From: Scleroderma bovista
Lineage: Eukaryota > Basidiomycota > Agaricomycetes > Boletales > Sclerodermataceae
Length of the DNA: 64,000 nucleotides
Reading direction: 5' to 3'
Assembly: GCA_037178675.1 (NCBI GenBank)
Contig: JAYMGJ010000020.1
Location: 62,001 to 126,000 of the forward strand
The position numbers were made by a program, and so were the translations under genes. The notes under the pieces are model-generated. The model was not told the origin of the DNA, made no database searches, and worked only from the letters and a program-made list of their open reading frames with translations. Positions 12,203 through 23,402 of the stretch are shown in pieces. How positions within the stretch are numbered: the stretch's first letter is position 1; each line of letters begins with the position of its first letter.

Positions 12203-14297
12203 ATGCCAGCCCCGTACTTCGTTCGGAACCTCGTCCCCCGCAGGGACAGGGCCGACAACTCTGGTGTCGTTCCCGCCCTGAAAAGCCTCACCCTTGTCCA
12301 GTGGGCCCAGTTCTGGTCAGGGTAAGCCCTGCCGCGCCCTCCGTTTGACAATGACACCTGTGTAACCTTGAATTGTCCCCCAAGTTGGTTGGCTTGGACC
12401 TGTGACGCACTCGACTTTTTCAGTGTCTCCCTCACCGTCAGCCTCCTTGGCACCCAATTCAACCGCAAAGCCTCGTCGATCGTGCGTCACTCTGGCTTTC
12501 ATTTCCGCCGTGCTGATCCCCTTGGCAGACAACTGCCATTACCCTCACCCTCCTCTTCCGCTCAGTCGGGGCAGTGAGCATCTCCATCTCCCTGTCCCCT
12601 TTCCCTTATCTGATCCTCTCCCCCCCAGGTCGTCTTTGGCATCCTCTCCGATCGCTACGGTCGCAAATGGCCCCTCGTCTTCAACTTGCTCCTCTGCTGT
12701 GTCCTCGAGCTTGGCACCGGTTTCGTGAACACCTTCTCCGAGTTCCTTGCCGTCCGCGCTCTCTTCGGCATCGCCATGGGCGGTATCTGGGGTCTCTCTT
12801 CCTCCAATGCACTAGAAAACCTCCCCGTTGAACTTCGTGGTCTCGCAAGTGGCGTTCTCCAGCAGGGTTACGCCTGTGGCTACCTCGTCGCCGCCGTCGT
12901 CAACCTCACCGTCGTCGCCCATCACGGCTGGCGCAGCCTCTTCTACTTCGGTGCATGCATTTCTGCCCTCGCCGCTCTCGTCCGTGCCCTTGTTCCTGAA
13001 TCCGAGGTCTTCCTCAAGGCCAAGGAGCTCGAGAAGGAGAAGGGCACGACCACGGGCAAGAAGACAAAGATCTTCCTTCGCGAGACAAAGGAGATGTTGA
13101 AACACCACTGGAAACGCTGCATCTACGCTGTCCTTCTCATGACCGGTCCGTGCTTGCACATCCCAATGGCTCACTCGTACTCACCATTCGTTAGGTTTCA
13201 ACTTCTTGTCCCATGGTTCACAAGTATGTCCTAATCCCATCTCCGACCATATAATTCATTCACACCACCATGTCCAGGATCTATATCCCACTTACCTCCA
13301 GGTCACCAAGGGCTTCTCCTCCCACGACGCCACAATCGCCACCATCATTGGCAACTGCGTACGTCCTCTTCTTCTCCTCTCGATTGGTTTCTGACTTCTG
13401 CCTTTCAGGGTGCTATTGCGTAAGCATTCTCACTTTCGTCGTCACAAGATGTCTTATCATCGTTGGTTGCAGTGGCGGCGGTTTCGCGGGTTACTATAGC
13501 CAATATATCGGCCGTCGCCTCATGATCATCATCTGTGTCTTGCTTGTCGGTGGTGCGCACATACACTCAATGTGCTCCACGCCCTGCCCCTCACGGTCAT
13601 ATGTCTAGCCTTCATCCCCCTCTGGATCCTCCCCTCTTCCTTTTCAGCACTTGCCGCTGGCGCCTTCTGCATCCAGTTCGGTGTACAGGGCGCATGGGGT
13701 GTCGTCAGTAGCTCTACTTTTTGTCACCGTACACCTTGTTGACCCTATGTAGATCCCGATTCAGCTCGCCGAATTGTCCCCACCAGCGTTCAGAGCGACA
13801 TTCCCCGGTGTCTCCTACCAGCTCGGTAACGTGCGTTGCGACCACCTCTTCCGGCTATGCTTGACTCATCATCCCCTCAGATGGTTTCCTCCGCATCCGC
13901 TCAGATCGAAGCGAGTACGTTTCGACTTTTTCTTCTTCTCGCGAATTTGCGCGCTGACGTGTCGAACAGCTGCGGGGGGTAACATCCAGACGACGATCAT
14001 CGAGCACGGCGTTCCCACACGCGTTGCAGACTATGCCACCGTGCAAGGTATTCTCATCGGCGTCGTGGCTGCCTACGTGGTTGTCGTTACTATCCTGGGA
14101 CCCGAGTGCGTGACGTCTCCTCTATAACTTGACGAGTAGTGGCTGATAACATGACGCGCAGGAACCACGCCTCGCACTTCGAGAAGCACAAGACGGCTTT
14201 CGAGGAGGGCGGAGGACAGGACGATGCGTATATGGAAGAGGAGCAGTCCCCACGTTCGTTAAGGGAGGCCGAGGAAGAGAAAGGCTCCGGTGTTTAG
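12203..14297 (+). CDS. JEN-type monocarboxylate/H+ symporter, MFS (copy B of a tandem pair)
   Basis: This is the tandem paralogue of the 9428 gene with the same predicted role. Thirteen exons join to 485 residues: 12203-12321, 12385-12481, 12529-12573, 12629-13145, 13195-13223, 13278-13358, 13409-13419, 13473-13552, 13609-13703, 13753-13830, 13881-13914, 13970-14105 and 14162-14297. It keeps GWLAWTCDALDFF, the SDRYGRKWP loop, the FNFLSHGSQDLYPTYL signature, the 11-nt exon (13409-13419) and an acidic tail starting NHASHFE. Its third-position GC is higher and its codon use stronger than in copy A, which suggests that B is the more highly expressed copy. That is inference from base composition by eye. 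Confidence 0.92.
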
Positions 14298-15086
14298 GCC
14301 CGGTTCCTTCCCCCCCCCCTGCTACTCTAATGGCGATGATTTACAAGGTAGAGTCATGCTCAAAGTTAATGTACACAATCGAAATACCATCCTATCCATA
14401 TTCCGCGAGACTTGTTCAGCATGCATGTGAGCGAGTAAATACTGCTCACAAGAACAGAGGGAGTTCTCGCCTTCCTGATCTCTGCTCACCTAATCTGGCT
14501 TCTCAGATCGGCGAGAACAAAGTCATTCAAGGCAATTGCTCTACATACATCAGTTTCTAAGTTCGGAACACTGACTGAGGCTTGAGAATGAAGAGGCACC
14601 CAATATTTTCAGCTATGTATGATGACGGTTACCATTCGCATCGCCGGATCCAGATTGCCCACTGTTCTGAGCTCGAGGGCCACTTTGTTCAGCGTGTTGT
14701 TGTCTCAGGTTCAATTGACCTACCATTGCTTGATGGGGAGATGGTGGACTCTGTGGGCGAGTGAGGGAGCGCGCTCCTTCCATGCCGCAACGATGTTACG
14801 GACCAACATGAGCGGAGACCGGCGACGAAGAGTGGAGATGTCGGGTGGAGTGATAATGCTAGTCATGTTGGATATGGTCCTTAAGTTGATGCTCAGTTGT
14901 GTACCGGTACGAGTGAGAGTAGTGTTACCACTTGTAGGGGAAGCCAACCATGTGATGAGCCTGTTAAACATGCACCCAAATGATTTACTGCAGGTAGGGA
15001 TAATTGTAGACATAAAGTGTTATACTACATTGAATGCTATACATCGTGCGCATGGTCTTACAATATCTAGGTTAGGGGGATGACTT
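14298..15086. other. Region without a supported gene
   Basis: Overlapping frames exist on both strands (plus 14619-15083, minus 14720-15013), but neither shows a known motif, a plausible splice partner or consistent codon use. The minus frame ends in a short basic stretch and could be a decayed element. Confidence 0.35.
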
Positions 15087-16430
15087 CTATTGCAAAATCT
15101 CCTGTACCTTGCTTTGAATGCTGGTTGCCGTTTGCTGAACGTCGGCCACGAGCTCATGCATTCGCGTCAAGAGCTCTGTCAGTTCGCACTGGAGGGCGTC
15201 GCGCTTCGAAACATGCGCAGAGGTCGGGCAAGGGGGTGTAGAAATGCTGCATTCGCTTGTCGGTAAACTGGCAGCGCAGTGACGTTTGGAAGCGGACTCG
15301 TTGAGATCTTTCGTATCGGCCTCTGCTAATGGACCGAGGCAGCCGGCGTCATCGATTTCCCTTGTAGTGGGCATGGGCGGGGATGGAGAACGTGGAGAAG
15401 TGGAGCGCGTTGCGGGGATGAAAATCTTCACGTGCGGCCGAGCAGGGGGTGCCACCTCGTCGCGCTTGCGCTGAGGGCTGTCAGTTTGAGGTATATGGCT
15501 GGAGACCACCCTTACCTTGCGCCGTTCCTGCCTACTCTGCGATGCCTGCCCCTTCGCCGTTGGCCCTGCGTTGCTGCAAGCCCGCCGTCGGACTGAGCAC
15601 CGCGCACACCTTCCAACAGTTGGCCCTGTGCAGATCACGCCTGCTGCCTTGCACTCAGTGCAGGGACACGGTGTTACGGCAATCCGGGAGGCCTGCTCTG
15701 CGGCCTCCCCATCGTATCGAACGACCTGCACGTCTATAAGCCGAATTCTTGTACTTGTGGGCGCTATTGATGTCGCCCACCTCGATCTCCCCAGAATCGA
15801 GGCATATCGCTACCTTGTGGAAATGGTTTCCGGCGGTAGTGGCAAAGGGTAGCATAGCCTGCTGGCACATTAGTGCTGCATTCGTGCGCGCGCGAAGAGA
15901 TCATTTGCCTCTGTCGCGCTTTCCTTCCCCTTTGCAGAAACCAACTTCACTGCAGCGATGTGGCCCGAGGCGCTGCCTTGCTCACAAGGGATCTCCTGCG
16001 AGGCACCTTGCACACTTTGTAACCCTTCCATGCTCCCCTGATGGGCTTGAAGTTTCAGATGATGCGCGTACTTGGGATAGTTTGCGTTTAAAAATTTCAC
16101 ACCATCCTGGAAGAGGGCTGTGAGGTTTGGAGGGATCTCCGGAGTGGTCATTCCATGCCGCTTGGCATAGTCCACGAGCATCTGTAATTGCGGCCTGTGT
16201 GCGATCGGCCGCCTTGTACGCAGGTCAGTTACAATGTTACTCACCACCGCTGACTGGACGTTCCGCAGGTAACTGAGAATATCCACGTCCTCGGAATCGT
16301 CGTGCGGCATGGGCTTCATAGCGACCTCTGCCTCCTCCATGACATCGTTCCAATACGTCGCTAATTGCTCCTTACTGGGATGGGTGCCCGAGACGATGAG
16401 GTCGAGAAGATTGGTCGATTTAGAAGACAT
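15087..16430 (-). CDS. Orphan protein with internal Zn2Cys6-spaced cysteine cluster and C-terminal coiled coil
   Basis: I model three exons: about 15951-16430 (or 15942-16430), 15814-15858 and 15087-15725, giving roughly 387-390 residues. The first intron has two possible in-frame donors (GTGAAG or GTTTCT) and a CTAAT branch point before the acceptor. The first exon is helical and acidic (start MSSKSTNLLDLIVSG). In the last exon the cysteines fall at C-x2-C-x6-C-x7-C-x2-C-x6-C (CTECKAAGVIC...CARCSVRRRAC), exactly the spacing of a fungal binuclear zinc cluster. It sits mid-protein rather than at the N-terminus, and its basic residues are in the second half. The C-terminus has heptads of Leu/Val typical of a coiled coil. 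It may be a DNA-binding regulator, but I do not recognise a characterised homologue. Confidence 0.6.
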
Positions 16431-16499
16431 GTCGAGTGGAGGAGATGTTCAGGGTGGAGTATTTAAGGGATGGTGTAGCTGGATTTGTGGCGGTTCCAA

Positions 16500-16990
16500 G
16501 GTTACCAAATGTTTGGCCCGAGTTCCACGTCGGCAGTGACTGCTGGCGGGCGTCTCGGCGTCTCTCAGTGGGCTGCAAGTAGACGTCGTTGATAAGTTCC
16601 ACAGCGGCAGTAGCCGCGTCGTTGCTGTCAGGCGTGCCTCTACGTACTGCAAGCGGGCTACAGACGGGCCTCTACACGCGGCAAGTATGTAGATGTCGTC
16701 CTCGATGTTCCACGACCCACGGACAGTGGGCGTACGTGAACATCATTGACGTCACCGTCGTTCCTCTGGCTGCAGATGGGCATCATCGCGGGGTGGCCGT
16801 AGGCAGTCATTGTTGTTGTTGTTGTGCCTCTGTGGGCCGCAGGCGGGTGTCGTCGTCATTATCATGCCTCTGCATGCAGCAGGTAGGTGGCCGAGGTCGT
16901 GGTTGTGGCCGTGCTTCTGCGGGATGCAGATAGTCGTCGTCTTTGGTGGGGTGGCGGCGGTGGCGGTAGTTGTCATCATGGTGGTTGTAG
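16500..16990. repeat. Degenerate minisatellite, about seven copies of a CCTCTG...CTGCAG...CGTCGTC unit
   Basis: A loose unit of about 30 bases (CCTCTG, then GGCTGCAG, then GGGTRTCGTCG) recurs near 16562, 16637, 16671, 16766, 16828, 16866 and 16914, with spacers rich in GTT and GTC triplets. The reverse strand reads as low-complexity Thr/Pro/Asn/His frames, which are repeat translations rather than genes. It lies directly upstream of the 16430 gene on its promoter side. Confidence 0.6.
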
Positions 16991-17962
16991 GTGAATCCGA
17001 TGGTGGTATTAGTGTACGTAGGGCATTGTCGTTGCAGAAGTATTTCATTAGCTACGGTAACGTTTACTAGCACAACAACAACTATTCAGTACTTAGTGGC
17101 AAATGCCGGAAGGGAAGAAGTTGCCCAGACTACCCCCCGAAGGGGGGTAGTGTATAGTCTGTGTGCGAAGAAAGGTATATCCCGGGCGATCAAATCTGTT
17201 TGTCGTGAGCTGGCACCTACCCGACGCAAGGATGGTCTGAAAAACTGGGTGAAGGCGGGCGAGAACGTCCCTTTCGGGAGCGCGCCAGCACTTTTCTCGT
17301 CCCCGTGCAGCACCACACTGGTACTAGCCAGTGTGGATCCTCTCTTGCCATACCGCTGAGGGTATCCGACGAGTGGCACAGACTATCTCCTACATTAGGA
17401 GCTCACATGGGTGTATGTATTAAACTTCTACGAAATGGCAGTAATGCGGCAAATTCCGGTAGGTTAGGGGACTTGATTTTTGGGGCCATGGACGTCCAGG
17501 ACTCAACGTTTCAGTGCTACGCAGATCTAGTCCTTTCGTTTTCCAGCTCGGAGTTACTACTTCCTTCCCCAACGTCCAATAGCATCCGCTCGGTGCGTAG
17601 CTGCACAGAGGGACCGCCATTCAAACATCAGGCCTTAGGTTTCATCGGCCTTGATCAACGGTCACTGTTTAGTGCTCGTGTGAGCAATTTTTCAAAGGTA
17701 ATTCAAGCGAGAATCCAATCAAATGTGTTTGACACTGGCTTTCCATTATAAGCTGCAAGTTATCCATCTTCGACTGCTCGTATTTACTTGAACAACGTTG
17801 TAAAACTGAACAATGGAATGTCAGTGAGCCAAACACTTCTTCTGTACGCGGTGCTGACTTCACATAATGATATAAGTCCTTTCAAGATTAGCGCCCTTCA
17901 GGAATAGTTCCAAACCGCAGACGGGGCCTCAAATTCCGGCCACGCAAGAGGAAAAGGCCCGA
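16991..17962. other. Intergenic region with a strong hairpin; no supported gene
   Basis: A perfect 10-bp inverted repeat with a 3-base loop occupies 17129-17151 (ACTACCCCCC / GGGGGGTAGT). The 17305-17751 plus-strand frame (148 codons) matches nothing I know. A possible short first exon for the next gene is discussed under that gene. Confidence 0.45.
17129..17151. repeat. GC-rich perfect hairpin
   Basis: ACTACCCCCC, loop GAA, GGGGGGTAGT. It is flanked by AGAC and GTCT a few bases out, so the symmetry extends imperfectly. Its function is unknown; it could be the tip of a small inverted-repeat element. Confidence 0.75.
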
Positions 17963-19765
17963 ATGCCCATAGATCTGGAATCGATTTATCAATACACTTC
18001 AGGGTTCTGGTTATGCAATGACAGGGAGCACCACAATGCGAGATCCGTTACATTCAACGTTGCAGCATTTTGTCGCCTCGCAGCTGAAGCGGCCGGCGCG
18101 AAAGCCGTGACGGACATGGTTAAAATCAACGAGTCTGTGAACAGGGTTTTCCTCGTTCGCTTCGACACTGGCTACGAAGCCATCGCAAAATTTCCTACTT
18201 CTCTGGCTGGGCCTCCTCATTTTGCCACTGCAAGTGAAGTTGCCACCACTGACTTCTTGCGACGTCAACTAGCCTTCCCAATCCCGCGTGTCCTTACGTG
18301 GAGTTCTCGTGCTGAGAGTACCGACGTTGGTGCCGAATTTATTCTGATGGAGAAAGCACCTGGATGTCTCCTTTCGGATATTTGGGAGGATATCCCTAGG
18401 TATGACCAAGGGATATTTGCTAAGACTCTTGGGGAGTGTAAACGCAAGCTCCTGGATCTTTCCTTCACCCACTATGGCAGCTTGTACTACAAAAACGATG
18501 TACCTGTTCCACTTCGTGCTCCGACGCTGCTCGAAGGGCTTTCCCCTGACGATGAGTTGAACTCTAAATTTTGCATTGGGCCTATCGCGCGTCGCGACTT
18601 CTGGGAAGCAGAACGGGAACATATGGATATCAACCGAGGCCCATGTAAGTTCCTTTTGAAAATATTTTCGCTCGTTTACTTCTGATGGACAATACTAGGG
18701 CAAACCGCGGAGGACTACATGAAGGCTGTTGCGTCCAGAGAACAAGAATGCATAACTCGCTTTGGTACATCCCATATCCTGGACGATCCAAACCGAATGC
18801 TCCCTGGCCAGGGCAACCACCAAGACCACATCAACTGGCTGTCTGTGTACACTACCCTCGTACCCACCCTCGTACCCCCTCTCCAAGAACAGAAAAGACC
18901 GGTTTTGTGGCATCCTGACTTACATGCTTCGAATATCTTCATCCGATCCTCGGAAGAGGGAAAGATCTCACCGACCATTCCCATCTCGCTTTCGTCAATT
19001 ATTGACTGGCAAGGAGCCTGGATAGGACCAGCTTTCTTGCAGCTGAACGTACCACCGTTGTATCGCATGGATGATGTCCCTCCTGGTAGACAGTTACCCG
19101 TCCTCCCCGACGACTTTGATTCTCTTAGCGACAGCGAAAAGGAAGAAGTAAAAAGAATACACAAACGACGCATCCACCACAAGTTATTCGAAGTCGTTGC
19201 GTTCCCCCACACGATCTTCGATATGGAGGCTCGTGGGGAGCGAGTTTATCTCGAAAGCTTGGCCCAGGCAACATGGAAGTATGGCCTGATACCGTTTCGG
19301 TGCGTGCACGATGATAGATGGGCCTTTTACTGTTGGACCTCATATCGACCACGCAGGGTGGCATTGTTCCATGTCTTTCAACACTGGCAGGAGATTGTGC
19401 CCGGGGAAACGTCTCTAGTCCAGTACTCTCCAGTCGAAATAGAAGATCTCGAATCACACCATGCGATGTGGCTACGACATCACGAACTATTGGAGCAATT
19501 GGACCGTGAATTTAATCTCGAAGAGTTTGGACACGTCAGAGGTGACCGCAGAAACTTTGAAAAGGTTCGGGTGGCGCTAGAGAAGAAGAAATCGGAATAC
19601 ATCGAGCAAGGGAAAGACGACGAGGCCAGGAAGATAAGGTCTCTTCTGTGGCCGTATCGAGATACTCTGCGTGACCGTGATGTGATTCCTCCGATGATCC
19701 TGGCAACTACTTCGACGTCTGTTGAACTCACATGTGCAACTAGAGAATCCATAGCCACGTCGTGA
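17963..19765 (+). CDS. APH/AIM9-like phosphotransferase family protein
   Basis: This is a protein-kinase-like phosphotransferase of the APH superfamily, closest in layout to fungal AIM9/FMP29-type proteins, whose substrates are unknown. Exons 17963-18644 and 18699-19765 give 582 residues. Visible motifs are YTSGFWLCND near the start (the 'YTSGRWL' block of this group), the ATP-lysine strand YEAIAKFP, AGPPHFATASEVAT, the catalytic loop VLWHPDLHASNIF (H-x-D-x4-N) and the metal Asp in SSIIDWQG. The C-terminal 130 residues are helical and charged. The start is the first Met in frame. The frame stays open upstream to about 17880, so a short first exon, perhaps with a mitochondrial signal, may be spliced on (a candidate ATG lies near 17812). 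The substrate cannot be told. Confidence 0.82.
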
Positions 19766-20669
19766 CATCATTGATAGCAGATGTACTCTTTGAAGTTCCC
19801 AATTTAAGGAATGATTGGCTCCAAAGTTGTTCTTATTGTGAAGCACTGCGACTATTGGAGTATGTCTGCGATGAGATGGGCCTGATCGTACCAGTGCAGA
19901 TCGTCCGATATACGAAGAATACGGTAGAAATATCAAGCACAACACGGTGCGTCAGGGAAAATGGTTCCAGTGACGAGGGAGGCGAGAGGGAGAAAGGTGA
20001 GGTAACATAACGAATGAGTACTAGTGTAAAACTCTTTGTTTGGATTGTCGATTGATCTTGCGATCTCGTTGTCGCGCTGTTGATACCTTGGACTGAAAGG
20101 ATGAATTGGCTCGCGAGTTCAACAGTTTCAGAGGTGGCGGTTTGTATCGTCCATATCCTGAAAAGGCAAATAGTCGTAAGGATTTCTTTCTATCCGGAGA
20201 CAATTTTCCTTGCTTGAAGCTTCGGAATATATATGTCTTTCAATTAAGGTCAGTGACGTCGGTGGAGCCGACGTATCTTGATTGCGCTCACAGGCACACT
20301 CTGTGACACAAAGACGCTTTGTTTCTTTCTGCCATTAGCTCGGCCCGCTTCGCTTTCTTCGGCGGTACGAACACAAAATGTCAAAGTGGCAGAAAATGTC
20401 AGGTACCATAGGCGAGTCCACTTCTCCTTTTGTTCTTTGAGACGTCCGGTATTTTCGCTTTGTGTCCCCCCTACCAGCAATCTGTCGCTTTGAACATTCC
20501 ACACCCATCGATTGAAAGATGCACAGACATTGAGTGAACAAACCACAAGGGATGGCAAGTATAAAACCTGGCCTTGTCGTTCGAGAATGGCCATCACCTC
20601 ACACTCTTTGCAAGTCTCCAGAGCAGCGCTCTTCTAGTATTTTTTAAAATTTCATAGACTCATAACATA
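19766..20669. other. Intergenic region; TATA box of the 20670 gene
   Basis: No supported gene. TATAAAA at 20560-20566 lies 110 bases upstream of the next ATG. Short overlapping frames on both strands here look like chance. Confidence 0.5.
20560..20566 (+). promoter_or_regulatory. TATA box of WPGY gene 1
   Basis: TATAAAA stands 110 bases before the ATG at 20670. The paralogue at 22259 has the same box at 22171-22177, so this promoter element is shared by the two copies. Confidence 0.6.
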
Positions 20670-21464
20670 ATGGCATACATTAACCCCAACTGCTTAATGC
20701 TTGATCCCAGCGGGCCGTCCGCACATGTAAGTATTTTCCTCCCTTCCCTTCGTTTGTGTCAACTAAGGTCCCCTGCGCATTACTCTCCCAGCACTACTCC
20801 GTTGTTTCTAACCCTCCCCCGCATCCTTCTTCTATGCACGTAGCAATGCCAGGCCGCTGGGTGCTTCCAGACCGTCGAAGGGCCGTGCGACTTCCGCGTC
20901 CGCGCCAGTTGAACCCGCCTCAAGAGTCTTTTCCGCCCATTACATTCAGCGTCAAGGGATGGCCAGGTGTGTGGGTCAAAGATGTGCTGAATCACGTCGT
21001 CGTGGTTGATTGTCCGTATGACACGCCGATGGCGCACCTCGGCTGGCGATCGACTGTTGTTAACCTCGAGGTCAGTTCAAATGTGCTAGTCATATTTCCT
21101 GCGCGTGCCGATAGATATGGGACATTTTTCAGTGGCCTGGTTACGATCGGCGCGCTTTCCAGGACCCCCAAAATGCCAGGATCGAGGTTGTGAATAGTGA
21201 TGGCCCGCTGAATCGTCAAAAAACCGCTGAAGAAGTTTGTGGGACCCTCAAAAACTATTGGGTGTCTGCGAAGGTGCGTAAAGTTGGCTTCATCGTACTT
21301 TCGATCAAGGTATCTTATGTAATTTGCTGCAGAACCACCAACCTCTCCCAGGCAACGAGAGATGGGAACTCGGTGACGAGAAAATCCATCCTCACAATGT
21401 AGTCCTGCTCTCTATCCATTATTATAGGAACCAGTGGGTCCCGGAATTCTACGTCTTCGAATAA
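20670..21464 (+). CDS. Orphan 'WPGY' family protein 1
   Basis: Four exons (20670-20726, 20792-21070, 21133-21273, 21333-21464) give 202 residues. The architecture is HYSVVSNPPPHP, then a W-LPDRRR basic strip, then PPITFSVKGWPGVWVKDVLN, a variable loop, WPGYDRRAF at the start of exon 3, a helix, and the ending LLSIHYYRNQWVPEFYVFE. The gene at 22259 has the same four-exon structure with identical exon 2 and exon 4 lengths, and the minus-strand gene at 27633 is a more distant member. There is no signal peptide or membrane helix. The layout recalls small agaricomycete proteins annotated only as domains of unknown function (possibly DUF6699-like). I cannot assign a function. Confidence 0.72.
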
Positions 21465-22258
21465 GATCCGCACTTTGAACTGCCTTGACATCCGTTCATT
21501 GTGATTTTTTTTTCTCGTGTCAATCTGATCTCCATTCATTTTTACCATACATACAACTAGCATACCCCTTCTGTAATTTATGTGCTCATTACTATACATC
21601 CCTTAGGACTAACCTTCTCGCACTGTCGTTTTACTAGTCGTCGTGTCAGTATAATTCACACATAAGTGCTTAATAACCCCTATCCTTTTCCAATATGCGT
21701 GCGAACTTTCCAAAATAATCCGGATCCCCAATCCCACATACCACGCCTACTGTTGCCGCCGAGGTGAACTGAGGCGGACCGAAGTGGCAGTTCGTGCCAC
21801 TCCAAATCGTCGAACTTGAAGCGCAGATTATACCAGCAGAGGTGCAGATGAGTTTTATAGCTACCGACAGTTGTGCTTTGACGCGGACGGCGTACCCTCA
21901 GCAAGCTTGGAAGGTCCTAGCACACTATCTGGTTATCCGGTGGTTCAACAATGTAGCAGGTGCGTCCCTCTTTGTACCTCTTTAATGGGATATTTCTTTT
22001 GTAGCCTGTTTTGTATACTGATGACACTCAGGTAAATTTCTTCAAGCGTCAGGCTCAGGGATATTCAAGCAAGTCAATGCGGTTCACAGGCCTTCCGCTT
22101 TGAGCCTCTGCATGCAATTGCTTTGACGTAGTGCCACAGTGTGGAATGCCCGTCCCTTTTGTTCGTGTGCTATAAAACTTGAGAGTCTACGCAGATGGCA
22201 GTCAGCACTTCAAACATACCAGACTCAGTTCTCTTCCCAAGAGGTCATATTAGCGACC
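21465..22258. other. Spacer between WPGY genes 1 and 2, with a possible gene relic near 21680-21904
   Basis: No intact gene. On the minus strand 21680-21904 stays open in two overlapping frames, which might be a decayed exon, but neither matches a family I know. A TATA box for the next gene lies at 22171-22177. Confidence 0.4.
22171..22177 (+). promoter_or_regulatory. TATA box of WPGY gene 2
   Basis: TATAAAA stands 88 bases before the ATG at 22259, matching the box before the paralogue at 20670. Confidence 0.6.
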
Positions 22259-23032
22259 ATGCCAATATATGTTACCAACCCCAACAATTTGATGCGTAAT
22301 CATGTGGGTGCGGGGACGTCATCCGTAAGTCTTCTCCATACACACACTCCCAACCTGTTGTTTATATCCCTGTACCAGCATTACTCCGTTGCATCGAACC
22401 CACCTGAGCACCCGGCCACGTTGATCTCGGATATGCCAAAGAAATGGGTACTGCCAGATCGTCGGCGGCTGGTACGAGTCCCACGTAGGCTCAGCTGCAA
22501 CCCTTTGCGCGCACGCCACCCTCCTATCACATTCAGTACGAATGGTTGGCCAGGCGTACGCGTTAGGGATGTGCTGAACAATACGGTTATGGTGGACGCA
22601 CCGTATGACATGCCATTCCTGCCGTATGGATGGCGCGTGACTAGAGTTTCACTTGAGGTGGGGTTGTCTCTATGTATGTCTCTCCGCAAGTACTGAAATA
22701 CGACGTACGCAGTGGCCAGGGTATCCTCATCGACCTGATCTGCAGAAAGAGCGGATCAACACTGTGACATCGAGCCAGCAGCCTATCACCCGTCAAGCAC
22801 TAGTACAGTGCATTTGCAGCCTCTTGAAAAACTTTTGTCAGTCCATCAAGGTGGGCACCTTTCAACTTCGTTTGCTTCTCGGGGTGTTGACTGCTCTCAG
22901 CGACTCGGCGTAATCCCTAGCTATGGAACTTGGGCAATCAAGGATGATCACATCCATTTGACCGATATTTTTCTGCTCTCGATCCATTGTTATGAAGACC
23001 AGTGGGTCCCAGAATTCTACGTCTTCGAATGA
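22259..23032 (+). CDS. Orphan 'WPGY' family protein 2
   Basis: Four exons (22259-22324, 22379-22657, 22713-22850, 22901-23032) give 204 residues. It is plainly a duplicate of the 20670 gene: HYSVASNPPEHP, KWVLPDRRRLVRVPRR, PPITFSTNGWPGVRVRDVLN, WPGYPHRPDL at the start of exon 3, and the same ending, SIHCYEDQWVPEFYVFE. Exons 2 and 4 have the same length as in copy 1. The first-exon peptide is divergent. The donor after exon 2 is the weak GTGGGG. The protein looks soluble and its function is unknown. Confidence 0.72.
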
Positions 23033-23402
23033 TCCCTCGCCAGAGGAAGACGGAAGACACGTCTTAGTATAATGGGTAGATGTATTCATACTCGAAATTG
23101 ACTCCTCCATAGTATTATATGTATTTACATCCCTCTTTCTTGCCTATCGGCTATATAGCATTCCGTGTCTCCAAGCACTTGTGAACCGTACTCGGACCAA
23201 AACAGGAAGGATCGTCGTCATCCATAAATCGACCACCTCGTGTCCAAAAGGGGCGTCCTCGTGTACGGTTCGCTCTTACTGCAATTTAGTGCTGGCCAAC
23301 AACTCGCTCACGCATAGGTGTACGTTCTTCAGCATTACGTCGAGGTCAGTAGCGTGCTAACGCCTGCATCGGACGACCCAGAACCATTGCAAACCTCCAA
23401 GA
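23033..23402. other. Spacer upstream of the IRG-like GTPase gene
   Basis: No gene. It contains a TATATAG-like sequence near 23152 that may serve the downstream GTPase gene. A frame entering from 23318 is out of phase with that gene. Confidence 0.4.

Noticed and set aside
9428..14297. Sugar-transporter identity for the tandem MFS genes
   Set aside because: The FNFLSHGSQDLYPTYL and WLAWTCDA blocks are JEN carboxylate-transporter features; sugar-transporter signatures are missing.
14619..15083. 154-codon plus-strand frame
   Set aside because: No motif, an overlapping minus frame of equal quality, and many rare-looking codons. Treated as chance or relic.
15490..15530. Possible 38-nt intron in the last exon of the zinc-cluster orphan (GTAAGG...GACAG)
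   Set aside because: It is too short, and splicing would shift the frame; reading through keeps the frame and the coiled coil.
16752..17070. Minus-strand frames rich in Thr, Pro, Asn and His
   Set aside because: They are translations of the GTT/GTC-rich minisatellite in several frames and show no protein-like composition.
21680..21904. Possible protein-coding relic on the minus strand
   Set aside because: Two frames are equally open and neither matches a known family, so it is noted only as part of the spacer.
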